This document shows, in pieces, positions 17,372-26,259 of a stretch of 57,042 nucleotides of DNA. The notes under the pieces are model-generated. The model did no database searches, was not told the origin of the DNA, and saw nothing but the letters and a program-made list of their open reading frames with translations. Numbering within the stretch: the first letter of the stretch is position 1; the number at the start of each line of letters is the position of its first letter. Made by a program: the position numbers and the translations under genes. Origin of the DNA: Paenibacillus bovis (GTDB taxonomy: Bacteria; Bacillota; Bacilli; Bacillales; Bacillaceae_C); the NCBI GenBank assembly GCA_007679095.1, contig VEFU01000027.1, positions 1 to 57,042 of the forward strand, written 5' to 3'.

Positions 17372-17403
17372 CAAAAAACCACCCAATTAAAAATTAGGAT
17401 GGC
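17372..17403 (-). terminator. Terminator for the XRE gene
   Basis: Read on the minus strand, CCATCCTAATT pairs with AATTGGGTGG (one wobble), followed by six T. Confidence 0.82.
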
Positions 17404-17405
17404 TT

Positions 17406-17723
17406 TTATTCTTTATTATGATTTCGTTCTATCATTGCCTCTAGAAAATTAGAAAGATGGTTTATCTCTTTTTCCGACAATTTTTGTGCGTTTTCTACTA
17501 ACCGAATTACTTCTTTCGATAATGCTGGAACTTCCCCAAAAAATTCACTTAATGAGATTCCTAATGCTTCACATATACTTGATAACTTATCAAGAGAAGG
17601 TGCTGTTCGCCCTTTTTCAATATCGCTTAAATATGATTGTGAAATATAGGCTTTCTTTGCCAATTCTGATACTTTCCAGTCCTTTGCAATTCTTAAATTT
17701 CGAATACGACTTCCAATATCCAT
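17406..17723 (-). CDS. XRE-type transcriptional regulator
   Basis: A 105-residue single-domain regulator. The HTH is typical of SinR/Xre proteins (IRNLRIAKDWKVSELAKKA YISQSYLSDIEKGRTAPSLDKLSSICEALGISLSEFF), followed by a short C-terminal helix that may dimerise. The start MDIGSR at 17723 is preferred for its spacing to GAGGAAGG; two upstream in-frame starts would add three residues. It is divergent from the peptide-catabolism operon. ACGTAAA repeats lie in the shared promoter region, so it may repress that operon and itself. Confidence 0.82.
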   Translation of the reverse strand: MDIGSRIRNLRIAKDWKVSELAKKAYISQSYLSDIEKGRTAPSLDKLSSICEALGISLSEFFGEVPALSKEVIRLVENAQKLSEKEINHLSNFLEAMIERNHNKE

Positions 17724-17756
17724 TAACATCACCTTCCTCTATTATAGTATTTCTAA

Positions 17757-17839
17757 ATACGTAAAAATTACAAAAAACAACAATAAATTACGTAAATAAC
17801 GATAAAAAATGTTGACAATTACTTTATTTACGATATTAT
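17757..17839 (+). promoter_or_regulatory. Promoter and likely XRE operators of the catabolic operon
   Basis: TTGACA (17812-17817) and TATTAT (17834-17839) are 16 bases apart. TACGTAAA-type motifs recur at about 17757 and 17789 and as TTTACG/TGTAAA around the promoter, consistent with regulator binding. Confidence 0.65.
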
Positions 17840-17843
17840 GTAT

Positions 17844-17894
17844 GTAAATGGAATATCATAATGAAACAACAAAGAACGACAATATTCCATTTAC
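17844..17894. promoter_or_regulatory. 13-bp perfect inverted repeat in the operon leader
   Basis: GTAAATGGAATAT (17844-17856) and ATATTCCATTTAC (17882-17894) are exact complements 25 bases apart, immediately after the promoter. It could be a looping operator or an RNA stem. Confidence 0.65.
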
Positions 17895-18018
17895 AGAAAG
17901 AACAACAGCGAGCAACTACTTAGAATTTTTTTTTAGGGGGTGTGAATTGATTAGATTTTGAGATTAATAGACATGGACACACGCATTTCAAAGAAAAATT
18001 AGAAAGGAAGGAAAGACG

Positions 18019-19260
18019 GTGAAAGTTCTCAAAGCAAAGACACTTATAGACGGGACCGGGGAGCCAGCTAAAGAAAATGTAGTAATTGTGATAAAAGATA
18101 ATATAATCGAAGCCATTGTTAGCCAAGAAGAATACGACGACCTTGAAAATAGTACTATATATGATTTAGGCGACAAAACGATTATGCCAGGATTAATCGA
18201 TTCTCATATGCATTTCTTTGCAGTTCCAAGTCACCAATTACACAAGTTAATTAGTGATTCTGATGTTGACCGTGTACTCCGTGGAGCAGGAGAAGCTGCC
18301 AAAATGCTCCAAGCAGGAATTACATCCGCACGTTGTTTAGGATCCAATATCTCACCAGCGTTGCGAAGAGCAATCAATGCTGGCCACATACCTGGGCCCC
18401 GACTAGTTGTATCAGGTCAATTCATTGTGTCGTCTGGTGGTACTTGGTATGAAATTATGGAAGAAACAGATGTGGCAGATGGACCTGATGAAATTCGCAA
18501 ATTAGTGCGTGAACGCATTAAGCAAGGAGCAAATGTAATTAAGGTAGGGTTATCTAAAGGCAAAATTGATGATTTAAATAGCTCGTGGGGAGATGATCCT
18601 TATCAAACTCTTCCTTCTTATACATTGGATGAAGTGAAGGCGCTAACAGATGAAGCTCACCTTCACGACATTAAAGTAAGTGCACATTGTATTGGGGACG
18701 CAGCTGTTAATCTAGCTTTAGATGGAAATGTTGATGTTATAGAACATGGATATGGGATTACGGAAGAAACAAGAAAAAGGCTAGCAGAAAAGCAAATTCC
18801 TGTTGTGACAACGATATCCCAATTATTTTTCCATGAGCAAGCAGCAAAGCCCTTTAACTATTCAGAGATGGAAAGTAGTATCTATTCTGCTCATGCGAAA
18901 GTGATGAAAGCAGATTTTCAAAAAAGTTTGAAAGCGGGCGTGAAATACGTTATTGGTACGGATTTAATCGGATATCCAACCCACCCCCAAGATCAGGCAG
19001 CGAAGGAATTTGAATTAGCAGTAGAGTGGGGAATGGAGCCATTACATGCAATAGTGGCAGGTACGAAGTTAGGAGCAGAAGTGCTCGGATTGGATAAAGA
19101 GATAGGCACGATTGAGGTTGGTAAAAAGGCGGATTTGATTGCATTTGATGGTAATCCTCTTGACGATATTACCGTTCTTCAGCAAGTGGATTTTGTTATG
19201 AAGGATGGACAACTAGTCAAATTCGACACAAAGAAAGGAAAAAAGGTGTATGGAGGCTAA
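18019..19260 (+). CDS. Amidohydrolase-family metal-dependent hydrolase
   Basis: A 413-residue TIM-barrel amidohydrolase of the imidazolonepropionase / Xaa-Arg or Xaa-Pro dipeptidase-like group. Metal ligands can be read as H63-x-H65 (DSHMH), K175 (NVIKVG, the likely carboxylated lysine), H223 (AHCIGD), H243 (EHGYG) and D315 (GTDL). The C-terminal IGTIEVGKKADLIAFDGNPL closes the composite beta-sandwich. It starts at GTG 18019 behind AGGAAGG and overlaps the ABC ATPase by 11 bases. No signal peptide, so it acts in the cytoplasm on an imported amide or peptide; the substrate is unknown. Confidence 0.85.
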   Translation: MKVLKAKTLIDGTGEPAKENVVIVIKDNIIEAIVSQEEYDDLENSTIYDLGDKTIMPGLIDSHMHFFAVPSHQLHKLISDSDVDRVLRGAGEAAKMLQAGITSARCLGSNISPALRRAINAGHIPGPRLVVSGQFIVSSGGTWYEIMEETDVADGPDEIRKLVRERIKQGANVIKVGLSKGKIDDLNSSWGDDPYQTLPSYTLDEVKALTDEAHLHDIKVSAHCIGDAAVNLALDGNVDVIEHGYGITEETRKRLAEKQIPVVTTISQLFFHEQAAKPFNYSEMESSIYSAHAKVMKADFQKSLKAGVKYVIGTDLIGYPTHPQDQAAKEFELAVEWGMEPLHAIVAGTKLGAEVLGLDKEIGTIEVGKKADLIAFDGNPLDDITVLQQVDFVMKDGQLVKFDTKKGKKVYGG

Positions 19261-20068
19261 AGTAAAGAGTTTAACAGATGTAACCAAGCCCTTAATTGAA
19301 ATAAAAGATCTTTCTGTTGAATTTCAAACGAGTATGAATGATAAGGTTATTGCCTTAAATAATGTAAATCTCAGCGTGCACAAAAATGAGTTTATTTGTG
19401 TAATGGGTCCTTCAGGCTGTGGAAAAACAACATTACTAAATACAATTGCCGGGATGCAAAACATTACCTCTGGCTCAATTACCATTGGTGGTAAAAATAT
19501 TGAAAAGCCGAGTCCAGAACGAGCGGTTGTTTTTCAAAATGATGCAGTATTTCCTTGGATGACAGTAGAAGAAAATATAGGTTTTAGTCTTAAAATGCAA
19601 AAGAAATCAAAGCAGGAAATTCAGCAGACAGTGGATCAATTTTTACATCTAGTGAAGTTGGAGGATTTCAGACATGCTTGGCCAAAGCAATTATCCGGGG
19701 GAATGAGAAAAAGGGTAGACATTGCTCGAGCCTACGCCGCTAATCCCAAGGTTTTGTTATTAGATGAACCATTCGGCCCGTTAGATATTATGACGAAGGA
19801 ACATTTGCAGGAAGAACTAAGAAGACTATGGATGCAAGCACCTAGAACGGTTATTTTTATTACTCATGACTTGGAAGAGGCATTGTTTCTTGGTGATCGG
19901 ATTGTTGTAATGACACCTAGACCAGGTAAAATTCATTCTGTTTATAAACCGAATTTCCCTAAGAATAGGGATATGTCGATTAAAACCTCTTCTGCTTTTG
20001 TTGATTTTAGAAAGCGGATTCACGCAATATTAAAACAAGAAGAAGCAGAGGGGAGTGAAACTAAATGA
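19250..20068 (+). CDS. ABC transporter ATP-binding protein (SsuB/TauB type)
   Basis: A 272-residue ATPase for an importer of the nitrate/sulfonate/taurine class. Walker A is GPSGCGKTT (G53, K59), the signature is LSGGM, Walker B is LLLDEPFGPLD and the switch histidine is in FITHDLEEA. The signature is followed by RKRVDIARA rather than the usual QRVAIARA. It overlaps the amidohydrolase and, by four bases (ATGA), the permease, so all are one operon. The substrate of this transporter class varies widely and is better judged from the neighbours, which suggest an amide- or peptide-like compound. Confidence 0.9.
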   Translation: MEAKVKSLTDVTKPLIEIKDLSVEFQTSMNDKVIALNNVNLSVHKNEFICVMGPSGCGKTTLLNTIAGMQNITSGSITIGGKNIEKPSPERAVVFQNDAVFPWMTVEENIGFSLKMQKKSKQEIQQTVDQFLHLVKLEDFRHAWPKQLSGGMRKRVDIARAYAANPKVLLLDEPFGPLDIMTKEHLQEELRRLWMQAPRTVIFITHDLEEALFLGDRIVVMTPRPGKIHSVYKPNFPKNRDMSIKTSSAFVDFRKRIHAILKQEEAEGSETK

Positions 20069-20850
20069 ATGGTAATTCCTTAAAACAGGGAAAAGGTTGG
20101 TTTAAAGATTCATATTTAAGTATTTTCTCGATTATGGGTGTATTTGTTTTCTGGTTTTTAATTACACGAGATGGTTTAGGAATAGTAAAGCCAGTTATTT
20201 TCCCATCTCCTTTAATGGTTGTAGAAGCTGCTGTTTCCACAAGCTCACTTATTGGAACAGATGTATTTTTTACTATGTACCGTGTTGTTTGTGGATTAGT
20301 AACAGGTACAGTCTTAGGGGTAATAATTGGGATGCTCGTTTGTTTTAATAACAAACTATATTATTTACTAAACCCACTCATAGAAAGTTCTCGACCTGTA
20401 CCGGTTATTGCCATGATTCCATTCTTCTTGATGTGGTTTGGAATTGGAGAGCTTGGAAAGTTTTTACTCGTAACACTAGGTGTGTTCGCCATAATCGTCA
20501 TTAACACAATTGAAGCAATTAGAAATGTTCCGCCGATATATGTTAAGGCAGCACAAACATTGGGTGCAAATAAAGGAAATATTTTTCGGAAAATTATATT
20601 ACCAAGTATCATTCCAGCATTAATTGGACCAATCCGCGTGTGTGTAGCAATATCTTTTACGCTAGTAGTTGCTGCAGAATTCATGGGTGCTCAGGCTGGA
20701 ATGGGCTATCGAATTTTACAGGCAAGAAAAATGTTTAATACAGATGTAATTTTCTTAGGGGTAGTCATGTTTGGTATCTTATCTGCGCTCGTTGATACAT
20801 CTGTTCGTAAAGTTTTACAGCATGTGACGAGATGGACGGAAAGAGCGTAA
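20065..20850 (+). CDS. ABC transporter permease (SsuC/TauC type)
   Basis: A 261-residue inner-membrane permease with about six membrane segments. The cytoplasmic coupling loop (EAIRNVPPIYVKAAQTLGANKGNIFRKIILPSIIPALIGPIRV) contains the EAA motif typical of this importer class. It starts inside the stop of the ATPase gene (ATGA). Together with the ATPase and the lipoprotein that follows it forms a complete importer. Confidence 0.9.
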   Translation: MNGNSLKQGKGWFKDSYLSIFSIMGVFVFWFLITRDGLGIVKPVIFPSPLMVVEAAVSTSSLIGTDVFFTMYRVVCGLVTGTVLGVIIGMLVCFNNKLYYLLNPLIESSRPVPVIAMIPFFLMWFGIGELGKFLLVTLGVFAIIVINTIEAIRNVPPIYVKAAQTLGANKGNIFRKIILPSIIPALIGPIRVCVAISFTLVVAAEFMGAQAGMGYRILQARKMFNTDVIFLGVVMFGILSALVDTSVRKVLQHVTRWTERA

Positions 20851-20889
20851 CACAAAGGGACTAAAACGAGAGAAAAGGGGGAGTTAGCT

Positions 20890-21978
20890 ATGAAACGCTC
20901 TAAGGCTTTAATTGGCTTATTGATTGTAATAATAGCAATCATATTTGCAGGATGTAGTAATGATGAGAATGTTTCTAGTAACGGAGGTTTACAAAAGGTA
21001 AAACTAGCCATAAGTCCTTTCCAAGACGTGTATTCTATCCATGTTGGAGTGGAGAAAGGTTTCTTTGAAGAGGAAGGTATTGAGTTAGATATCCAAGAAA
21101 CAGATTGGGCTGGAGGAAATGATCTTCTTGTTGGAGGGAAAGTCGATTTAGCTACAGCAGGTGATTCCGACATTGTATTGCAAAATTCTAATGGTGTTGA
21201 TACTACTTTAGCCTTTCCAATCTTTTATTTTGCTGGTGCGGCTCTGATGTTTGACGGAGATAAGCATGATTGGAAAACGTATGATGAGTTCCTCGGGGAA
21301 ACGAATGATGATAAAGAGGCTATGCGCCTAACATTAGAGCAAGCTAAAGGAAAGAAAGTTGGATTGAATACTAGTGTAAGTGAATATACAAGCTTCATCT
21401 CTATGTTAAATCACGCTGGATTAGATTCGGATGATTATACAATTGTTGATATGTCACAGGAAGATTTACCTCCTGCTTTGTTGTCGGGGTCTATAGATAT
21501 TATGATTAGTGGAATTCCGCAGCGCTTAGCTGTACAAAAGGAAGGGTATGACACGCTGATTGACCAAACAACTCTGCCACACACCATCTCTCACAATGGA
21601 TTTGCAGCGCGTAGAGATTGGATAGAAAAAAATCCGGAGTTAGCAGCAAAGCTATTAAAGGCGTTTTTCAAAACATTAAACTATATTGAACAAAATCCAG
21701 ATGATTCTTTTCCGATCATTGTGGAACAAATGAAAAATGTTGGAACTGAAATTTCAGTAGACCAACTTAATAATGTCTGGAATAAGATGGAGTTCTTCCC
21801 TAGTGGCGTTGAATTCTACGAAAATGAGGTTCTTCATCCAGATGGTGATTTTTACTGGAAGGACCGTTTCCAGGCAGTAATAGATATTATGGAAGCAGAA
21901 GGAAAAATTGAAAAAGGTGTTGTTACAGATTTAGAATCTCTTCACTATACCGTGAAGCTGGTAAAAGAAATAGAGTGA
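20890..21978 (+). CDS. ABC transporter substrate-binding lipoprotein (SsuA/NMT1-like)
   Basis: A 362-residue lipoprotein. The signal peptide ends in FAGC with the lipidated cysteine at C22. The mature part has the SsuA/NrtA/THI5-like opening KLAISPFQDVYSIHVGVEKGFFEEEGIELDI and a GGNDLLVGGKVDLATAGDSD pocket loop. It would bind the substrate outside the membrane and deliver it to the permease. The ribosome site AAAAGGGGGAG is strong. Ligand unknown; aromatic amides, sulfonates and small peptides all occur in this superfamily. Confidence 0.88.
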   Translation: MKRSKALIGLLIVIIAIIFAGCSNDENVSSNGGLQKVKLAISPFQDVYSIHVGVEKGFFEEEGIELDIQETDWAGGNDLLVGGKVDLATAGDSDIVLQNSNGVDTTLAFPIFYFAGAALMFDGDKHDWKTYDEFLGETNDDKEAMRLTLEQAKGKKVGLNTSVSEYTSFISMLNHAGLDSDDYTIVDMSQEDLPPALLSGSIDIMISGIPQRLAVQKEGYDTLIDQTTLPHTISHNGFAARRDWIEKNPELAAKLLKAFFKTLNYIEQNPDDSFPIIVEQMKNVGTEISVDQLNNVWNKMEFFPSGVEFYENEVLHPDGDFYWKDRFQAVIDIMEAEGKIEKGVVTDLESLHYTVKLVKEIE

Positions 21979-22068
21979 TAGATTCTCTTCGGACTTAGAA
22001 GGTCTGGGAGCTGGCCACTTTATATGTACATGTGATTGAAAATTCCCAATATTATAGGAGGATGGAAG

Positions 22069-23421
22069 ATGAATATTAATTGGAAGAAAGTTGAACTACC
22101 TGATTTTGGTGTACCTGAAGAGATTCCGGTCATAAGCAAAGAAGAACATGAGATGCGTTGTACAAAAGCATACGATAGAGCTGCGACTGATTGGTTAGTC
22201 GTATATGGAGATCGCGAGCATTTTGCAAATATACATTTTCTATCAGGATATGATCCACGCTTCGAGGAGGCACTCTTAATTTTAGGACCGAGAAATGCTA
22301 AATACTTGTTAGTTGGAATGGAAGGTCTTGATTATAGTGTGGATAAACAAATTGAGGCAAATGTTATTCTCTATCAATCATTTGGATTATTAGGACAAGA
22401 TCGTACGAGTTCACCTAAATTAGATCAAATATTGCTAAACATAGGAATAAAAGAGAACGATACAGTCGGTTTATGTGGATGGAAGTATTTTGAGGAGAAT
22501 GAAATGGTTTCGGATGCACCTCATTTCTTTATCCCGGCCGCAATTGTAGATTGTATTCAGAAGGTAGTTAGGCAACCATTACAAGATAAAACACCTGTGT
22601 TACTACATCCAACTGAGGGATTACGCTCTCGTAATAGTGTTGATCAGATAGCTTTATATGAATGGGGTGCTTCGAGGGCATCTGCAGCTGTTATGAATAT
22701 TATGAAAGGCACGAAGGTGGGGATTTCAGAGTTGGAAGCTGTTTCTCATATGAGATATTCTGGTGAACCATTAACCGCACATGTCATGTTTTCCGCGAGA
22801 AAAGAACAGATGGTAGGGTTACGTAGTCCTTCTGCGACGAAGATTGCTTTAGGGGATGGAGTAACAACAGCGGTAGGCTTCTGGGGTGGACTTAGCTGTC
22901 GAGCGGGAATGATAGACTCGAAGAACGACGAGTTTATGGAGAGGTTTGCTAAGCCTTACTATAAAGCAATTGCAACATGGTATGAAATGACAGGTATTGG
23001 AGTGCGGGGTGGAGATTTGTTTGAGAAATGTGCATCTGTACTAGCAGAAGGTGGGTTAAAACCGGCACTCAATCCTGGCCATCTCACTAGTACAGACGAA
23101 TGGATGCATACTCCTGTAAGGCCAGATAGTAATGAAGTTATTGTGTCGGGAATGGCTTTTCAATGTGATATTATTCCAACTCCACTTCCAAATGGGGTAG
23201 GGTTGAATTGTGAAGATACCGTAGTTATTGCAGATGAAGCATTACGGAAGGAGTTAAAGGAAAAATATCCAGCAGTCTGGGCACGAATAGAAGCGAAACA
23301 ATCATTCATCAGAGAGAAGCTGGGGATTAATATTAAGGATGAACTACTGCCATTATCTAGTAACCCAGCATATTACAATCCTTTATGGCTTAATCCTGAA
23401 ATGGTGATGGTAGTGGAATAA
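22069..23421 (+). CDS. M24 (Xaa-Pro aminopeptidase/creatinase fold) protein with altered metal site
   Basis: A 450-residue protein with the creatinase-type N-terminal domain (about 1-180) and the pita-bread C-terminal domain. Landmarks NPGHLTSTDEW and GMAFQCDIIPTPLPNGVGLNCEDTVVI fit the M24 fold, including the late ED pair. At the position where peptidases have the two metal-binding aspartates (usually DxGxxxxGYxSDxTR), it reads GFWGGLSCRAG, so these ligands are not visible. It may be a metal-free hydrolase like creatinase or a divergent enzyme. I start it at 22069 behind AGGAGGA. Its place in the operon implies it acts on the imported compound. Confidence 0.75.
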   Translation: MNINWKKVELPDFGVPEEIPVISKEEHEMRCTKAYDRAATDWLVVYGDREHFANIHFLSGYDPRFEEALLILGPRNAKYLLVGMEGLDYSVDKQIEANVILYQSFGLLGQDRTSSPKLDQILLNIGIKENDTVGLCGWKYFEENEMVSDAPHFFIPAAIVDCIQKVVRQPLQDKTPVLLHPTEGLRSRNSVDQIALYEWGASRASAAVMNIMKGTKVGISELEAVSHMRYSGEPLTAHVMFSARKEQMVGLRSPSATKIALGDGVTTAVGFWGGLSCRAGMIDSKNDEFMERFAKPYYKAIATWYEMTGIGVRGGDLFEKCASVLAEGGLKPALNPGHLTSTDEWMHTPVRPDSNEVIVSGMAFQCDIIPTPLPNGVGLNCEDTVVIADEALRKELKEKYPAVWARIEAKQSFIREKLGINIKDELLPLSSNPAYYNPLWLNPEMVMVVE

Positions 23422-23460
23422 TACACTTGTAGTAGAGTTGAAGAGAATATTGCCATAGAG

Positions 23461-23493
23461 ATGAACATGGACAATAGTCCATGTTCATTTTTG
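23461..23493 (+). terminator. Perfect hairpin within the operon
   Basis: ATGAACATGGAC (23461-23472) and GTCCATGTTCAT (23477-23488) form a 12-bp perfect stem with an AATA loop and a T-run. It probably reduces expression of the two downstream genes. Confidence 0.82.
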
Positions 23494-23564
23494 AAAGATA
23501 TATAAATGATAGTTACAAAATGAAGGAATGGATGAAAATTTTAAAGAAATGGAGATTGCATTAG

Positions 23565-24287
23565 ATGAAAATTATTCAAACAAAAAACTATGAAGAATTA
23601 TCGAAAGAGGTTTTTAAAATTATCGCCGATACTCTTCAGCAAAATGAGCATGCTGTTATAAATACAACAACAGGTGCTAGCTATGACGGCACTTTCGAAT
23701 TGTTAGTAGATGCAATAAATAACGATGTAATTAACATCGAAAATGCTGTTATCACAAATTTAGATGAGTATGTTGCGGATAGGGGTAAACCTTTTACTGT
23801 TTACACCTATATGCATAAGAAATTCTACAACTTAATTAAAACTCGCCCCAAATATATTGGTTTATTAGATGGTAGTGTAATAGATATTAAGAAAGAATTA
23901 GCTCGTTATTCAGCGGTATTGCAAAAATATCCAAGAGATTTGCAGTTAGTGGGCTTAGGTGTAAATGCGCATTTGGCAGCAAATGAACCGGGAACACCTT
24001 TTGATTCACGTTTATTTCTTGCCGACAGCGATGAATCCACTATTTTAAGTACGATGAAATATTGTGGTTTAACAAGGGAAGAGGCGCCAACCCAAATGTT
24101 AACGATGGGTCTTGCAGATATTATGGATGCAAAGCATATTGTAGTCGCATCATCAGGTGAAAGAAAGGCTGCAGCAGTAAAGGCAACACTGAAAGGGCCA
24201 ATTACTGATGAGTGTCCAGCGTCCATTTTGAGATTGCATCCAAATGTTACGTTCATTATGGATGATGCGGCAGCTTCATTATTATAG
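23565..24287 (+). CDS. NagB-like sugar-phosphate isomerase/deaminase family protein
   Basis: A 240-residue Rossmann-like protein of the glucosamine-6-phosphate deaminase / 6-phosphogluconolactonase superfamily. It has NLDEY (equivalent to the catalytic-Asp loop NMDEY of NagB), the active-site loop GLGVNAHLAANEPGTPFDS with the catalytic histidine and glutamate kept, and the C-terminal ASGERKAAAVKATLKGPITDECPASIL segment typical of NagB. It is close to NagB in size. The diverged active-site loop leaves the substrate open, possibly an amino-sugar released by the neighbouring hydrolases. It lies between the M24 and MlrC genes on the same strand. Confidence 0.78.
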   Translation: MKIIQTKNYEELSKEVFKIIADTLQQNEHAVINTTTGASYDGTFELLVDAINNDVINIENAVITNLDEYVADRGKPFTVYTYMHKKFYNLIKTRPKYIGLLDGSVIDIKKELARYSAVLQKYPRDLQLVGLGVNAHLAANEPGTPFDSRLFLADSDESTILSTMKYCGLTREEAPTQMLTMGLADIMDAKHIVVASSGERKAAAVKATLKGPITDECPASILRLHPNVTFIMDDAAASLL

Positions 24288-24369
24288 TTCACCTGAAGTT
24301 GTATTCAGTTGGATCTAGCTGGACAGATAATGTTATAAAGAGAAAGTTTTACAAGTGGGATGTGATTAG

Positions 24370-25845
24370 ATGGAGGATTTAAGAATTTTAGTAGGGTGCC
24401 TATATCATGAGTCAAACACTTTTAACCCTTTTTATACTACAGAGAATGACTTTGTTCTAGTAGAAGGGGAGGATATGCTAGAAAGAGTTGCTAGCACGGA
24501 AGTGTTTCAAGAATATGGTGTAGACATTATACCAAGTATTTATGCAGTGGGATTATCATCAGGTACAGTATTGGAAAGTGCGTATCGCTTTTTTGCAGAT
24601 AAGATTCTTGAAGTGATTAAACGTGAGGGCAATTTGGATGCTATTTGGCTCCATCTTCATGGCTCGATGACTGTGGAAGGTGTAGGATCAGCTGAATTGC
24701 AACTTCTGAAGGAAATACGGGAGATTGTAGGAAGTGACATACCAATTGCAGTCTGTCTCGATATTCATGCAAATAATTCATTGGAATTACCGAAATATGC
24801 CAATATTATTCGTTCCTATCGCACTGTACCACATATTGATCAGCGTGATACAGAAATGATCACAGCAAAGTTATTGGTAAAAAGTGTGATGGATAGGATG
24901 AGGGTTAGGCCAGTATTCAAAAGGTTACCATTAATTATAGATGGTGACAGTGCTGTCGGGGCAAGAGAGCCCTTAAAATCTATATTTAAAAGGCTAGAGG
25001 AAATGGAAAAGGTCGAAGGGATTGTATCAGCATCCTTTTTTGTTGGATTTTCTTGGGCGGATACCGAAAATACCGCATCTTCGATTGTCGTAATTCCACA
25101 ATCAGAGGACTATGAGGAATTAGCTGATAAGATGGCAGAAGAACTTGCTGCCTATGTATTTTCTAGGAGATATGATTTTGAGTTTGATGCATTAGCATTA
25201 AATCCTGAACATGCAGTTAGAGTAGCGTTGGACTCAGGTGCTTCTCAGGTATTTATATCGGATACAGGTGATAATACAACGGGTGGTGCTCCAGGAATCA
25301 ATACAATATTGCTAGAGTCATTGCTTAGTCAACAAGATTTTAGAGGGAAAAAGGTATGTATAGCGTCAATTTTGGATGAAGAAGCATATACGCTTTGTGA
25401 TAGGAAAGAAATTGGCGATACTGTTCAAGTTAACATAGGGATTGGATATGACGAGAATAGTAAAAGTATAAGCGTTAGTGGACGCATCAAGGCAAAAGGA
25501 GATCTGCTGGGATACTTAGGAAGTACCTATGATAAAGTAGGGAAAGTATGTACGTTGACCATAGGAAACAATAATCATTTGGATGTTGTTATTGCTAATA
25601 AGGCCGGATCATTTATTTCCCTTCAACATTTTATTGCTGCTGGCTTAAATGTTTTTGAATATGATGTGGTGGTTGTGAAACAAGGATACTTATTTGATGA
25701 ACTAAGCAAAATATCAAAGTTAGATATTTTTGCCCTCACACCTGGAGCAACCTATCAACACTTTGAAGAACTAGACTTTAAAAATATACCAAGGCCTTTG
25801 TTCCCATTTGATACAGAGATTGCATTTTCAACGATGGGGATGTAG
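24370..25845 (+). CDS. M81 family metallopeptidase (MlrC-like)
   Basis: A 491-residue MlrC-family protein; MlrC in sphingomonads degrades linearised microcystin and its tetrapeptide product. Landmarks: LVGCLYHESNTFNP at the N-terminus, LHLHGSM (H95, H97), the CLDIHAN loop (D131, H133) and DTGDNTTGGAPG (D298, D301), which hold the likely metal ligands, then the C-terminal MlrC domain. Relatives in Firmicutes are common in peptide or amino-acid-derivative operons. Here it ends an operon with an importer and an amidohydrolase, so the substrate is probably a modified or cyclic peptide-like compound; this is inferred. Confidence 0.85.
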   Translation: MEDLRILVGCLYHESNTFNPFYTTENDFVLVEGEDMLERVASTEVFQEYGVDIIPSIYAVGLSSGTVLESAYRFFADKILEVIKREGNLDAIWLHLHGSMTVEGVGSAELQLLKEIREIVGSDIPIAVCLDIHANNSLELPKYANIIRSYRTVPHIDQRDTEMITAKLLVKSVMDRMRVRPVFKRLPLIIDGDSAVGAREPLKSIFKRLEEMEKVEGIVSASFFVGFSWADTENTASSIVVIPQSEDYEELADKMAEELAAYVFSRRYDFEFDALALNPEHAVRVALDSGASQVFISDTGDNTTGGAPGINTILLESLLSQQDFRGKKVCIASILDEEAYTLCDRKEIGDTVQVNIGIGYDENSKSISVSGRIKAKGDLLGYLGSTYDKVGKVCTLTIGNNNHLDVVIANKAGSFISLQHFIAAGLNVFEYDVVVVKQGYLFDELSKISKLDIFALTPGATYQHFEELDFKNIPRPLFPFDTEIAFSTMGM

Positions 25846-26259
25846 GGGAAGTGGGTAGGTTTTTTGGGATTTTCTATCATCTTTAAAGAAATATGGCACA
25901 AGTTTATGGATGTTTGCAATCGAGAATTTTACAGATGATTGAGCCAGGAGTCTGTAGCAGGAAGTCATACTCAATTAATAATAAAACACAGCCGAAGGTA
26001 AAGTTCGTTTCAATGGCTGTGTTTAATTTTTAATATCTATTGCAAAGCAACTAGAAGGATATATATTATTTTAGCTAAAAACCTAGATGTCCACTCAGCT
26101 ACCGGAAACATTGAGGGCATCGTAGGAATGGTACTAGCCGTTCCAGAATTTTTAATTCATAGGTTTTCAATTAGTATGGAGCAAGCCGATGGTGGGATAT
26201 GTTACACTAAAGAAAATGTTGATTATACCATATAATCAACTTATCTGAGGTGGTTCAAG
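25846..26259. other. Intergenic region with terminator only
   Basis: Apart from the terminator at 25984-26031 I see no gene in these 414 bases. A weak quasi-palindrome (GGAATGG...CCGTTCC) lies near 26125-26148. Confidence 0.4.
25984..26031 (+). terminator. Terminator of the catabolic operon
   Basis: AAACACAGCC (25984-25993) and GGCTGTGTTT (26015-26024) form a perfect 10-bp stem followed by AATTTTT. Confidence 0.85.

Noticed and set aside
17486-17764. 92-residue frame opposite the XRE gene
   Set aside because: Shadow of the XRE regulator; low-complexity hydrophobic content and no start signal.
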